Source of the DNA: WRDF01 sp031552235
GTDB taxonomy: Bacteria > Bacteroidota > Bacteroidia > Bacteroidales > Rikenellaceae
Direction of reading: 5' to 3'
Length of the DNA stretch: 64,000 bases
NCBI GenBank assembly: GCA_031552235.1
Contig: JAVBMR010000002.1
Coordinates: 186,001 to 250,000 of the forward strand
In this document: positions 55,778 through 64,000 of the stretch, in pieces
Numbering within the stretch: the stretch's first letter is position 1
Layout of the letters: the number at the start of each line of letters is the position of its first letter
Notes under the pieces: model-generated
Databases searched by the model: none
What the model was told of the DNA's origin: nothing
The model's input: only the letters and a program-made list of their open reading frames with translations
Translations under genes and position numbers: made by a program

Positions 55778-56476
55778 TTATTTCGGCCTGTTGCGGTGCT
55801 GTTTCTGGGCGTGATTCTGGGGATGGTTTTTTCCGCCAGGCTGGTTGCCCTTTGTGTTTTTGGCTTTATTCTGGCGAGGATTTGTAAAACCGGCTTTTTT
55901 GTGATGTGCCGAAGGGGTTTGTTTGTAGTCGCTTTTGATATTGTTTATGGCGGTTTCGTCCACAATAATAGTGTTATTGGACATTTTTTTGATGTCTTTT
56001 ATAATAACCTCGTTATTCGGATGCTCCTGGTTATACTCATATCCCTTGGCCCTCATATAGCGGGCGACGTTTGCCAACACTTCTTCAACAGCCTGTCGGT
56101 CGTCCTCGTCGTTCAGCGATTTTATTATCTTTTCTATATTCTTGCCATAGTGCTTTATAGCGATCCTTTTATCCGGGTATTTCAGCTTCTCCGGCATGGG
56201 GGCGAGGGTTTCCGCCGTGGGGATCGGATAGGGCGAATCCACGTCCAGAGTGAAGCCTGACATGATGAACAGGTGGTCCCACAGCTTGTGATTATAGTCC
56301 GCCGTGTCCCTCAGGAAGGGATTCAGGTTGCCCATCACGCTTATGACCGCGCGGGCCTGCTTGCTGCGTTCCTCGCGGTTTTCTATGGACGAGAGGTAAT
56401 CGACCATCTCGTGTATATGACGCCCATATTCAGGCAGTTGGAGCTTCTTGCGCTCGTAATTATAATTCTTCTTCAT
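55778..56476 (-). CDS. DUF4290 family protein
   Basis: A 232-residue protein of a Bacteroidota-specific conserved family without known function. From the ATG at 56474-56476 the N-terminus MKKNYNYERKKLQLPEYGRH is the family signature. Residues up to about 180 are charged and helical. The C-terminus from about residue 195 is a disordered basic tail rich in Lys, Asn, His and Gln, suggesting nucleic acid or ribosome contact, which is speculation. No signal peptide, so cytosolic. In many genomes this gene sits near murA, as here (two genes away). Confidence 0.85.
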   Translation of the reverse strand: MKKNYNYERKKLQLPEYGRHIHEMVDYLSSIENREERSKQARAVISVMGNLNPFLRDTADYNHKLWDHLFIMSGFTLDVDSPYPIPTAETLAPMPEKLKYPDKRIAIKHYGKNIEKIIKSLNDEDDRQAVEEVLANVARYMRAKGYEYNQEHPNNEVIIKDIKKMSNNTIIVDETAINNIKSDYKQTPSAHHKKAGFTNPRQNKAKNTKGNQPGGKNHPQNHAQKQHRNRPK

Positions 56477-56556
56477 GCGTAAACAGTTCAAAAACAGAGA
56501 GATCGCCGCGATAATGCCAGTGCCGGCAGGAGGCCGTGTCGATTAGGGAAGGCAGG

Positions 56557-56653
56557 TTTGGCGAAAGTTAACAGGATTGATTTATGTAACATTTCCGATT
56601 TTTGAAAAGACAAAATTGGATAATGTGCCGAGTATTTGTTAACTTTCGCCAAA
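56557..56653. promoter_or_regulatory. Perfect 17-bp inverted repeat upstream of the NtrC-like regulator
   Basis: TTTGGCGAAAGTTAACA (56557-56573) and its exact reverse complement (56637-56653), 63 bases apart, in the divergent gap between DUF4290 and the regulator gene. The spacing of about 80 bp between centres is about 7.6 helical turns. It could be paired operators or a stem-loop; no polymerase-run terminator follows. Confidence 0.5.
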
Positions 56654-56704
56654 AGTATAGCGATTTTATAAGAAAACAAAATAAGTTAATATTTTTTGTA
56701 TATT

Positions 56705-56712
56705 TATATTTG
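56705..56712 (+). promoter_or_regulatory. -7 box of the NtrC-like regulator gene
   Basis: TATATTTG, an exact TAnnTTTG, 33 nt before ATG 56746. Surrounding sequence is very AT-rich. Confidence 0.5.
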
Positions 56713-56745
56713 GTATATTAGTTAACGATAATCTCAATTTGGGGA

Positions 56746-57939
<1,194 letters not shown>

Positions 57940-57960
57940 TTTTTAGTGTGTTAAATATTC

Positions 57961-57989
57961 AGGCCGTGATAAATTCACGGCCTTTTTTT
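57961..57989 (+). terminator. Terminator after the NtrC-like regulator
   Basis: GGCCGTGA / TCACGGCC, 8-bp stem, loop TAAAT, then seven T. Confidence 0.9.
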
Positions 57990-58067
57990 GTGTTGTGCCG
58001 CCTCGGGACTTGACAGATTGGGGTAAAATCATTACTTTTATAGGAAAATAAAAACAAAGCGACAGAT

Positions 58068-59378
58068 ATGGCTGTATTCGAAGTGTGCGGCGGCCGCCGC
58101 CTTAAAGGGGAGATAGTGCCGCAGGGGGCTAAGAACGAGGCGCTCCAGATATTGTGCGCGGTATTGCTGACAAAGGAGAGGGTGACGGTATGCAATATCC
58201 CCGAGATCGTGGATGTTATGCAGCTCATCGAGTTGCTGGCGAAATTGGGTGTCGAGGTGGAAAAGCTCGGGACGGGGACATATTCCTTCCGCGCGGCAGA
58301 CATCGACCTGGAATATATGAAAACCGACGATTATCGTAAAAGGGCCACGCGCCTGCGCGGGTCGGTAATGCTGTTGGGGCCTCTGCTGGCGCGCTTCGGG
58401 GTGGGCTATCTCCCGAAGCCGGGCGGCGACAAGATAGGTCGCCGGCGTCTGGACACCCACTTTATCGGGTTCCAGAAACTTGGCGCGGAATTCGATTTCG
58501 ACGCCGGCGAGAATTTCTTCGCGGTGAGAGGCAAGAACCTCAGGGGGACTTATATGCTTTTGGACGAGGCTTCGGTGACCGGTACGGCCAATATCGTGAT
58601 GGCGGCAGTGCTTACGCCGGGCTTCACTACGATATATAACGCGGCATGCGAGCCTTATCTCCAGCAGCTTTGCAAAATGCTGAACGGCATGGGGGCAAGG
58701 ATATCGGGCATCGCCTCGAACCTGCTGACAATCGAGGGAGTGGAAGAACTTGGCGGTACGGAGCACCGCCTGTTGCCCGACATGATAGAGGTTGGCAGCT
58801 TCATCGGCCTGGCCGCCATGACGCAGTCCGAGATCACGATAAAAGATGTGTCGTATGAAAACCTGGGGATCATTCCGGCACAGTTCGCCCGTATGGGCAT
58901 CCGGTTCGAGCAGCGCGGCGACGATATATTTATTCCCCGGCAGGACAACTACGAGATAGAGAGTTTCATCGACGGCTCGATAATGAACATCGCCGACGCT
59001 CCGTGGCCGGGGCTGACGCCCGACCTTCTGTCTGTATTCCTCGTGGTGGCCACGCAGGCCAAGGGCGCGGTGCTGATACACCAGAAAATGTTCGAAAGCC
59101 GCCTGTTCTTCGTCGATAAGCTGATAGACATGGGTGCGCAGATAATCCTTTGCGACCCGCACCGCGCGACGGTGATCGGGCATAACCACCAGATGAAACT
59201 GCGCGGGACGTGCATGACCTCGCCCGATATCCGTGCCGGGGTTGCGCTTCTTATCGCCGCCATGAGCGCCGAGGGCCGCAGCACGATCCAGAACATCGAG
59301 CAGATCGACCGCGGCTACCAAAACATCGACGGCCGCCTGAACGCCCTCGGCGCCGACATAAGAAGGGTTGAGGAATAA
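58068..59378 (+). CDS. murA: UDP-N-acetylglucosamine 1-carboxyvinyltransferase, Asp-type active site
   Basis: Transfers enolpyruvate from PEP to UDP-GlcNAc, the first committed step of peptidoglycan synthesis. It has 436 residues. The N-terminal region has the catalytic Lys (PQGAKNEALQ, about Lys22) and the active-site loop PKPGGDKIGRRRLDTH. The residue corresponding to E. coli Cys115 is Asp121. Cys-to-Asp at this position is known to block alkylation by fosfomycin, so the enzyme should be naturally resistant. The remaining EPT fold is complete and ends NALGADIRRVEE. Terminator 59411-59450 follows. Confidence 0.97.
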   Translation: MAVFEVCGGRRLKGEIVPQGAKNEALQILCAVLLTKERVTVCNIPEIVDVMQLIELLAKLGVEVEKLGTGTYSFRAADIDLEYMKTDDYRKRATRLRGSVMLLGPLLARFGVGYLPKPGGDKIGRRRLDTHFIGFQKLGAEFDFDAGENFFAVRGKNLRGTYMLLDEASVTGTANIVMAAVLTPGFTTIYNAACEPYLQQLCKMLNGMGARISGIASNLLTIEGVEELGGTEHRLLPDMIEVGSFIGLAAMTQSEITIKDVSYENLGIIPAQFARMGIRFEQRGDDIFIPRQDNYEIESFIDGSIMNIADAPWPGLTPDLLSVFLVVATQAKGAVLIHQKMFESRLFFVDKLIDMGAQIILCDPHRATVIGHNHQMKLRGTCMTSPDIRAGVALLIAAMSAEGRSTIQNIEQIDRGYQNIDGRLNALGADIRRVEE

Positions 59379-59410
59379 GCTGGCGCGAAGCGCTGTCGGT
59401 TCGCAGCGCA

Positions 59411-59450
59411 AAAAATAAGGGCAGCCCCTGCGGGGGCTGCCCTTATTTTT
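59411..59450. terminator. Terminator after murA
   Basis: AAAAATAAGGGCAGCCCC / GGGGCTGCCCTTATTTTT, 18-bp perfect stem, TGCG loop, T run continuing; also usable in reverse for the DUF1761 gene. Confidence 0.93.
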
Positions 59451-59504
59451 TAACGTGACTCTCTATGGCTGTTAGGTGGTGCGACAAGGCTGTGGTGTCA
59501 TACC

Positions 59505-59921
59505 TTAAACAAGGGCGAACAGGATAAATACCATGCCGGCCAGAAACAGATAACCGGCCTCGATGCAGGCGGCGCGGAAATAATCTCCCCAGCCGACATA
59601 CTTGTACTTGAGTGTGGCCTTATTCCACCCGCAGAAGCCGACGAGGGTCAGTACGGCCAGCCAGAACGACAGCGCAGTAATCATAAACAACACAAGTCCC
59701 ATCAGCGCGTTAGCCACCAGTTGTCCGAACATTGTGACGAACATATTTGCAGGAGAGCGCTTGTCGGGCATCTCGATTTTGAAGATCCTTACCCATGTTT
59801 TTGGGAAAATGACTGAATACCAAAGCGCCCCTAATAAATAGGCGGCGACTATGGCCACTACGTACCACAGCCAGTTGATCTGCCCGAGCAGGGTACAGAA
59901 AATTTGGGAACTGGTTTCCAT
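59505..59921 (-). CDS. DUF1761 family membrane protein
   Basis: A 138-residue protein with four predicted membrane helices. The start at ATG 59919-59921 gives METSSQIFCTLLGQINWLWY; the motif GALWYSVIFPKTWVRIF after the first helix and the C-terminal DYFRAACIEAGYLFLAGMV are typical of DUF1761, whose function is unknown. An open frame extends upstream to 59987 but without family similarity. It is a single gene between murA and ruvB. Confidence 0.85.
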   Translation of the reverse strand: METSSQIFCTLLGQINWLWYVVAIVAAYLLGALWYSVIFPKTWVRIFKIEMPDKRSPANMFVTMFGQLVANALMGLVLFMITALSFWLAVLTLVGFCGWNKATLKYKYVGWGDYFRAACIEAGYLFLAGMVFILFALV

Positions 59922-60038
59922 AATTTCAAGGTTTAGAGGTTCAGGCAGGTATAATGCAAAAATAGTGCAAGGATCACGTTCACACAAAAGGGCGGTCTTA
60001 TACCGCCATTATTCTCATTTTGAGTGAATGTCTCGAAA

Positions 60039-61109
60039 TTATAGCTCCCCGAAAAGCGTGCCTTCCACCGCCGGGGGTGTTATGCCGAGGTGGGAGTAGG
60101 CGAGGGCCGTAGCTTCGCGGCCGCGGGGGGTGCGCTTCAGGAAGCCTTCCTTGATGAGGAACGGTTCGTAAACCTCCTCTATCGTGCCGCTGTCTTCGCC
60201 GACCGCCGTCGCTATTGTGTTGATGCCAACCGGGCCGCCGCCGAATTTCTCGATTATGGTAGTGAGGATGCGGTTGTCCATGGTGTCGAGGCCGCGAGCG
60301 TCGATGTTGAGCGCCGCGAGCGCCACCTTAGTGATCCGCAGGTCTATATGCCCCTCGCCCTTGACCATTGCGAAATCGCGCACGCGGCGCAGCAGCGAGT
60401 TGGCGATGCGGGGGGTGCCGCGGCTGCGCATGGCTATTTCGAGCGTGGCGTTGTCGTCAATCCCTATGCCGAGGATCCCGGCCGAGCGCCGCACGATCTT
60501 CGAGAGTATCTTCGAATCGTAATATTCCAAATGGCACTGTATTCCGAAACGGGCGCGTAACGGACTGGTCAGAAGGCCGCTGCGTGTTGTGGCGCCTATG
60601 AGCGTGAACGGGTTGAGCTCTATCTGTATCGACCTCGCCGAGGGGCCCTTGTCGAGTACAATGTCGATTTTGTAGTCCTCCATCGCCGAGTAGAGGTATT
60701 CCTCCACGATGGGGCTGAGGCGGTGTATCTCGTCGATGAAAAGCACGTCGCCGGCGTTGAGGTTGGTGAGCAGCCCGGCCAGGTCGCCCGGCTTGTCGAG
60801 CACGGGCCCGGAGGATACTTTCAGGGCGCTGCCCATCTCGTTGCTTATGATGTTGGCGAGCGTGGTTTTGCCCAGTCCGGGAGGGCCGTGCAGAAGCACA
60901 TGGTCGAGCGACTCCTCGCGCATGAGGGCCGCCTGTATGAACACGCGGATGTTGTCGACGATCTTGTCCTGTCCGCTGAAATTTTCCAACTCCTGCGGGC
61001 GGATCTTATTCTCGAATTCCGAATCCGTGGGTTGGTTGCGTATGCCTTTGCTGTCCAAAATGGTTTGCCGGTTACTTGTCGGGGCGTTCATATGGTCGAC
61101 CGCCGTCAT
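60039..61109 (-). CDS. ruvB: Holliday junction branch-migration ATPase RuvB
   Basis: The motor that, with RuvA, drives branch migration before RuvC cuts. It has 356 residues if ATG 61109 is used; ATG 61091 (MNAPTSNRQ) is also possible. Motifs: IRPQELENFSGQDKIVDNI, Walker A LHGPPGLGKTTLANIIS, Walker B FIDEIHRL, sensor 1 GATTRSGLLTSPLRARFG, and the C-terminal winged helix ending RGREATALAYSHLG. The short extra N-terminus (about 28 residues) is variable in the family. Single gene. Confidence 0.96.
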   Translation of the reverse strand: MTAVDHMNAPTSNRQTILDSKGIRNQPTDSEFENKIRPQELENFSGQDKIVDNIRVFIQAALMREESLDHVLLHGPPGLGKTTLANIISNEMGSALKVSSGPVLDKPGDLAGLLTNLNAGDVLFIDEIHRLSPIVEEYLYSAMEDYKIDIVLDKGPSARSIQIELNPFTLIGATTRSGLLTSPLRARFGIQCHLEYYDSKILSKIVRRSAGILGIGIDDNATLEIAMRSRGTPRIANSLLRRVRDFAMVKGEGHIDLRITKVALAALNIDARGLDTMDNRILTTIIEKFGGGPVGINTIATAVGEDSGTIEEVYEPFLIKEGFLKRTPRGREATALAYSHLGITPPAVEGTLFGEL

Positions 61110-61274
61110 GCAAAAATAACATTAAAATGAATAACTCCGAAATTTATGGCGATATGTTTAAAATCCGGGCGTAATTAGGTTGCAAATGAAAATAAAATTA
61201 TAACTTTATGACCGCCTTGTGTGACGTATCGGCCGGGCCGTATGAAAAAACTATACCTATAATCCCAACACAAT

Positions 61275-62153
61275 ATGGATAGACGCGACTTTTTTAAGAA
61301 AGGTATTATGACCACCGCCAAGGTGGCTATCGGAGGCAGCATTATTTCCGGCCTGCTGGAGGACGAACTTTTCGCCTCACCCCTCGGCGGTAAAAGGATA
61401 GGCCTGCAACTCTACTCCGTGCGCGGAATGATGGACCAGAACGCGGTCGACACCCTGAAGCAGGTGGCGGCGATAGGTTACAAGGAACTTGAAACCGCGT
61501 CGTATAACGACGGCAAGGTCTACGGCATGAAGCCGCAGGAATTCCGCGGGATCGCCGAAGACCTCGGGATGAGGGTGTCGAGCGCCCACCTCGGCAAGAA
61601 CATCGAAAAGGGCAAAGAAAAAGAGGCCTACGACTGGTGGGACAAGGCGCTCGACACACAGATCGCAGCCGGTTGCACCTATGCCGTCATGCCTTCCATG
61701 GCCATAGGGAGCAAGATCCAGGATATCCAGTTTTACTGCGATTATTTCAACAAAGTCGGCGAAATGGCCAACGCCAAAGGCATAAAGTTCGGTTTCCACA
61801 ACCATGGCGCCGAATTCAAGGCGGTGGAAGGCAAGGTCGTTATGGACTACCTTATAGAACATACCTCTCCTCAGAACGTGCTCTTCGAGATGGACGTTTA
61901 CTGGATCAAGAACGGCGGTCAGGATCCGGTCGAATACCTCAAAAAACACGCCGGGCGCTTCCAGCTCCTGCACATAAAGGACGAAGATGTAATCGGCGCG
62001 AGCGGCGACCTGGATTTCAAGGCTATCTTCGATGCCGCATACAAGCAGGGAATGAAAGGCTACTACGTCGAAGTGGAGAAATATGCGGTTTCCCCGATAA
62101 AGGACGTTGAAAAGAGTTTCGACTACCTCTACCACGCCCCATTTGTAAAATAA
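61275..62153 (+). CDS. Exported xylose-isomerase-like TIM-barrel protein
   Basis: 292 residues of the sugar phosphate isomerase/epimerase superfamily. A twin-arginine-type leader MDRRDFFKKGIMTTAKVAIG is at the N-terminus, so the protein acts outside the cytoplasm. Barrel strands with metal-binding positions are visible: GLQLYSVRGMM, KFGFHNHGAEF, NVLFEMDVYWI and QLLHIKDED. In Bacteroidota such exported barrels often accompany Gfo/Idh/MocA oxidoreductases and DUF1080 proteins, as here, and take part in oxidised-sugar (3-keto-glycoside) chemistry. The exact reaction is unknown. Possible promoter box TAACTTTA at 61201. Next gene 44 bases on. Confidence 0.87.
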   Translation: MDRRDFFKKGIMTTAKVAIGGSIISGLLEDELFASPLGGKRIGLQLYSVRGMMDQNAVDTLKQVAAIGYKELETASYNDGKVYGMKPQEFRGIAEDLGMRVSSAHLGKNIEKGKEKEAYDWWDKALDTQIAAGCTYAVMPSMAIGSKIQDIQFYCDYFNKVGEMANAKGIKFGFHNHGAEFKAVEGKVVMDYLIEHTSPQNVLFEMDVYWIKNGGQDPVEYLKKHAGRFQLLHIKDEDVIGASGDLDFKAIFDAAYKQGMKGYYVEVEKYAVSPIKDVEKSFDYLYHAPFVK

Positions 62154-62197
62154 CCTAAACCAACATAATAAACGAAACCTTAAAACCCAACATCATT

Positions 62198-63673
62198 ATG
62201 GCTGAAAAAATGACACGAAGAGAGTTCCTGAAAACAGGGGCGCTGGGTGCCGCCGCTTTCACGGTAGTGCCGAGTTCGGTACTTGGACAAACTGTGGGCA
62301 AGACCGCACCGTCTGACAAACTTAACGTAGCCGGCGTCGGCATAGGCGGCCGCGGCGGTGCAGTCATCGACGGCATGAAGAGCCAGAATATAGTGGCCCT
62401 GTGCGACGTGGATTGGGGATATTCGAAGAAAAAGTTCGAACAGTACCCCAACGCCCAGAAATTCTGGGACTTCAGGCGTATGTTCGACCAGATAGGCAAG
62501 GATATCGACGCCGTGGTTGTCGGCACGGCCGACCACACGCACGCCATAGTGGCTGCCGCGGCAATGGAGATGGGCAAGCACGTATATTGCGAAAAACCGC
62601 TTACGCACTCGGTTTACGAATCGCGCCTGCTGACCAAGATCGCCGCCAAACAGAAAGTCGCCACCCAGATGGGCAACCAGGGGGCTTCGGGCGAAGGCGT
62701 GCGCAAAATATGCGACTGGATCTGGAACGGCGTGATCGGAGAAGTAACTAAAGTAGAGGCGTTTACCGACAGGCCAATTTGGCCGCAGGGCCTCCCGACT
62801 CCGTCGCAGGTCGATCCGGTACCGACTACGCTTAACTGGGATCTGTTCGTAGGCCCGGCCAAGATGAGGCCATACAACTCCCTGTACACCCCGTGGAACT
62901 GGCGCGGATGGTGGGACTATGGTACAGGTGCGCTGGGCGATATGGCCTGCCATATCCTGCACCCCGTGTTCAAAGGCCTCCAGCTCGGTTACCCGATATC
63001 GGTGCAGGGAAGCTCGACCCCGCTTATGGTGGACTGCGCTCCCAATGCCCAGATGGTAAAGCTCGTCTTCCCCGAGCGTAAAAAATTCAATAAAGTGAAA
63101 CTGCCTCAGGTGGAGGTTACATGGTACGACGGCGGCCTCCAGCCCCCGCGCCCGGAAGGTCTGCCCGCAGGCAAAAACCTTAACGACAATGGCGGCGGCG
63201 TGATATTCCACGGAACGAAGGATACGCTGATCTGCGGATGCTACGGTATGAACCCGTACCTGCTCAGTGGCCGCGAACCTAAAGTGCCTGAAATGACACG
63301 CCAGGTGCCGGATAACAACCATATAATGGACTTCGTGCGCGCTGCGAAAGAAAAACCCGAAAACCGCGTGGAAACGGCATCTCCCTTCTCGGAAGCAGGC
63401 CCGTTCAACGAAATGGTCGTGATGGGTGTGCTCGGCGTGCGCCTGCAGGCCCTCAACAAGGTGCTCGAATGGGACGGTCCGAACATGCAGTTCACGAACA
63501 TCTCTCCGACCGAAACACTCAAGATCATGGTCGAAGACGGGTTCAGCATCCACGACGGACATCCGACGTTCAACAAAAAATATACGGACCCGATCAACGC
63601 GCAGCAGTTTGCGAGCGAACTGATCAAGCATAACTACAGGGAAGGCTGGAACCTCCCGGCCATGCCTTTGTAA
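62198..63673 (+). CDS. Exported Gfo/Idh/MocA oxidoreductase
   Basis: A 491-residue NAD(P)-dependent oxidoreductase. The Tat leader MTRREFLKTGALGAAAFTVVPS is followed by a Rossmann start LNVAGVGIGGRGGAVIDGM. The family signature around EKPLTHSVYESRLLTKIA includes the conserved EKP motif, and the C-terminal half is the substrate domain (NWDLFVGPAKMRPYN, DYGTGALGDMACH). Exported family members use tightly bound cofactor on sugars; a 3-dehydrogenase of glycosides is the likely role given the DUF1080 gene downstream. Same-strand operon with 61275 and 63699. Confidence 0.9.
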   Translation: MAEKMTRREFLKTGALGAAAFTVVPSSVLGQTVGKTAPSDKLNVAGVGIGGRGGAVIDGMKSQNIVALCDVDWGYSKKKFEQYPNAQKFWDFRRMFDQIGKDIDAVVVGTADHTHAIVAAAAMEMGKHVYCEKPLTHSVYESRLLTKIAAKQKVATQMGNQGASGEGVRKICDWIWNGVIGEVTKVEAFTDRPIWPQGLPTPSQVDPVPTTLNWDLFVGPAKMRPYNSLYTPWNWRGWWDYGTGALGDMACHILHPVFKGLQLGYPISVQGSSTPLMVDCAPNAQMVKLVFPERKKFNKVKLPQVEVTWYDGGLQPPRPEGLPAGKNLNDNGGGVIFHGTKDTLICGCYGMNPYLLSGREPKVPEMTRQVPDNNHIMDFVRAAKEKPENRVETASPFSEAGPFNEMVVMGVLGVRLQALNKVLEWDGPNMQFTNISPTETLKIMVEDGFSIHDGHPTFNKKYTDPINAQQFASELIKHNYREGWNLPAMPL

Positions 63674-63698
63674 ACCGGAACACTAACAATTTAAAATA

Positions 63699-64000
63699 AT
63701 GACGTTGATTATGAAATTATCGATTCAAACTTTATGCGCGGCTGCGGCAAGCATGTCGCTCATGGCTTGCGGCGGCAACAGTTGCGCCTGCAAAACGGCC
63801 GACGTACAGTCGGAAGAGGAAGTAATAGTAGTGGAAGATATGGAACAGGCAAATGAAGTGGTGGTATTGTTCGACGGTACTTCGACAGAAGGCTGGAGAG
63901 GCTACAACAAGGAAAACCTTCCCGGAAAATGGATCGTGGAAGACGGCGCCCTGAAGATCATGGGCGGCGGCGGCGGTGAAGCACAGGGTAAAGACGGCGG
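63699..64000 (+). CDS. DUF1080 (3-keto-disaccharide hydrolase-like) lipoprotein, 3' end cut off
   Basis: About 100 residues are visible before the window ends. The start may be ATG 63699 or ATG 63711 (MKLSIQTLCAAAASMSLMAC). A lipoprotein signal ends at a Cys (LMAC), followed by a short acidic region, then the DUF1080 opening VVVLFDGTSTEGWRGY and KWIVEDGALKI. DUF1080 proteins have a concanavalin-like fold, and some hydrolyse 3-keto-glycosides made by neighbouring oxidoreductases. It is 25 bases downstream of the oxidoreductase gene. Confidence 0.85.
   Translation, partial: MTLIMKLSIQTLCAAAASMSLMACGGNSCACKTADVQSEEEVIVVEDMEQANEVVVLFDGTSTEGWRGYNKENLPGKWIVEDGALKIMGGGGGEAQGKDG

Noticed and set aside
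55688..56260. Hydrophobic plus-strand frame opposite DUF4290
   Set aside because: It looks like a membrane protein, but it is the complement of the charged, conserved DUF4290 gene and contains the terminator palindrome at 55717.

Overview
This window looks like chromosome of a GC-rich member of the Bacteroidales; Rikenellaceae/Alistipes-like is my best guess, not proven. The support is: repeated Bacteroidota-type promoter boxes (TAnnTTTG at -7, twice with a TTTG about 19-20 nt upstream), a DUF4290 protein, a MurA with Asp instead of the fosfomycin-sensitive Cys, an Fe-type superoxide dismutase, the adjacent argG-argC-argD-argB genes, and a futalosine-route menaquinone gene pair. Nearly everything is ordinary core chromosome. 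I see no prophage, insertion sequence with a transposase, CRISPR array or tRNA gene.

Layout. 1-5026 (minus): the cell-shape operon mreB-mreC-mreD-mrdA-rodA, with rodA running off the left edge. 5133-9161: purH, then divergent gpsA-pgi. 9451-10716: a secreted beta-helix-like lipoprotein. 10717-11649: a 0.9 kb repeat-filled gap. 11650-17854 (minus): infC (apparently starting at AUA), thrS, pdxA and a secreted six-hairpin-type glycosidase-like protein. 17942-27120: dnaX (with an A10 slippage tract), a small exported protein, lon, valS and a family 2 glycosyltransferase. 27238-33614 (minus): argB, argD, argC, argG, a GNAT protein that is a good candidate for the missing N-acylglutamate synthase, and a second glycosyltransferase. 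34111-38707: sodB, a lipoprotein, a RelA/SpoT homologue with lost hydrolase residues, and a YbaN(DUF454)-MqnB fusion. 39009-42460: mqnD coupled to bioF-bioG-bioC. 43307-43798: RNase P RNA with a large P12 insertion. 43832-54862: lipoprotein, queA, a YgiQ-type radical SAM protein, a PAP2 phosphatase, dnaB, comM/yifB, queG and an acyl-CoA synthetase. 55778-61109: DUF4290, an atypical NtrC-like regulator, murA, DUF1761 and ruvB. 61275-64000: a Tat-exported TIM-barrel protein, a Gfo/Idh/MocA oxidoreductase and a cut-off DUF1080 lipoprotein, together resembling a 3-keto-glycoside module.

The less expected content lies in two places. First, several core genes carry expression or sequence oddities: dnaX slippage with immediate stops in both other frames, the infC AUA start, the rnpB P12 insertion, an atypical receiver domain, and a BioC insertion holding a parS-like palindrome. 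Second, the longer intergenic gaps contain at least four families of dispersed hairpin repeats. The best one is a three-hairpin element whose copies all lie in convergent (3'-3') gaps and whose stem shows compensatory base changes between copies. All coordinates and matches were read by eye, without alignment or database search.
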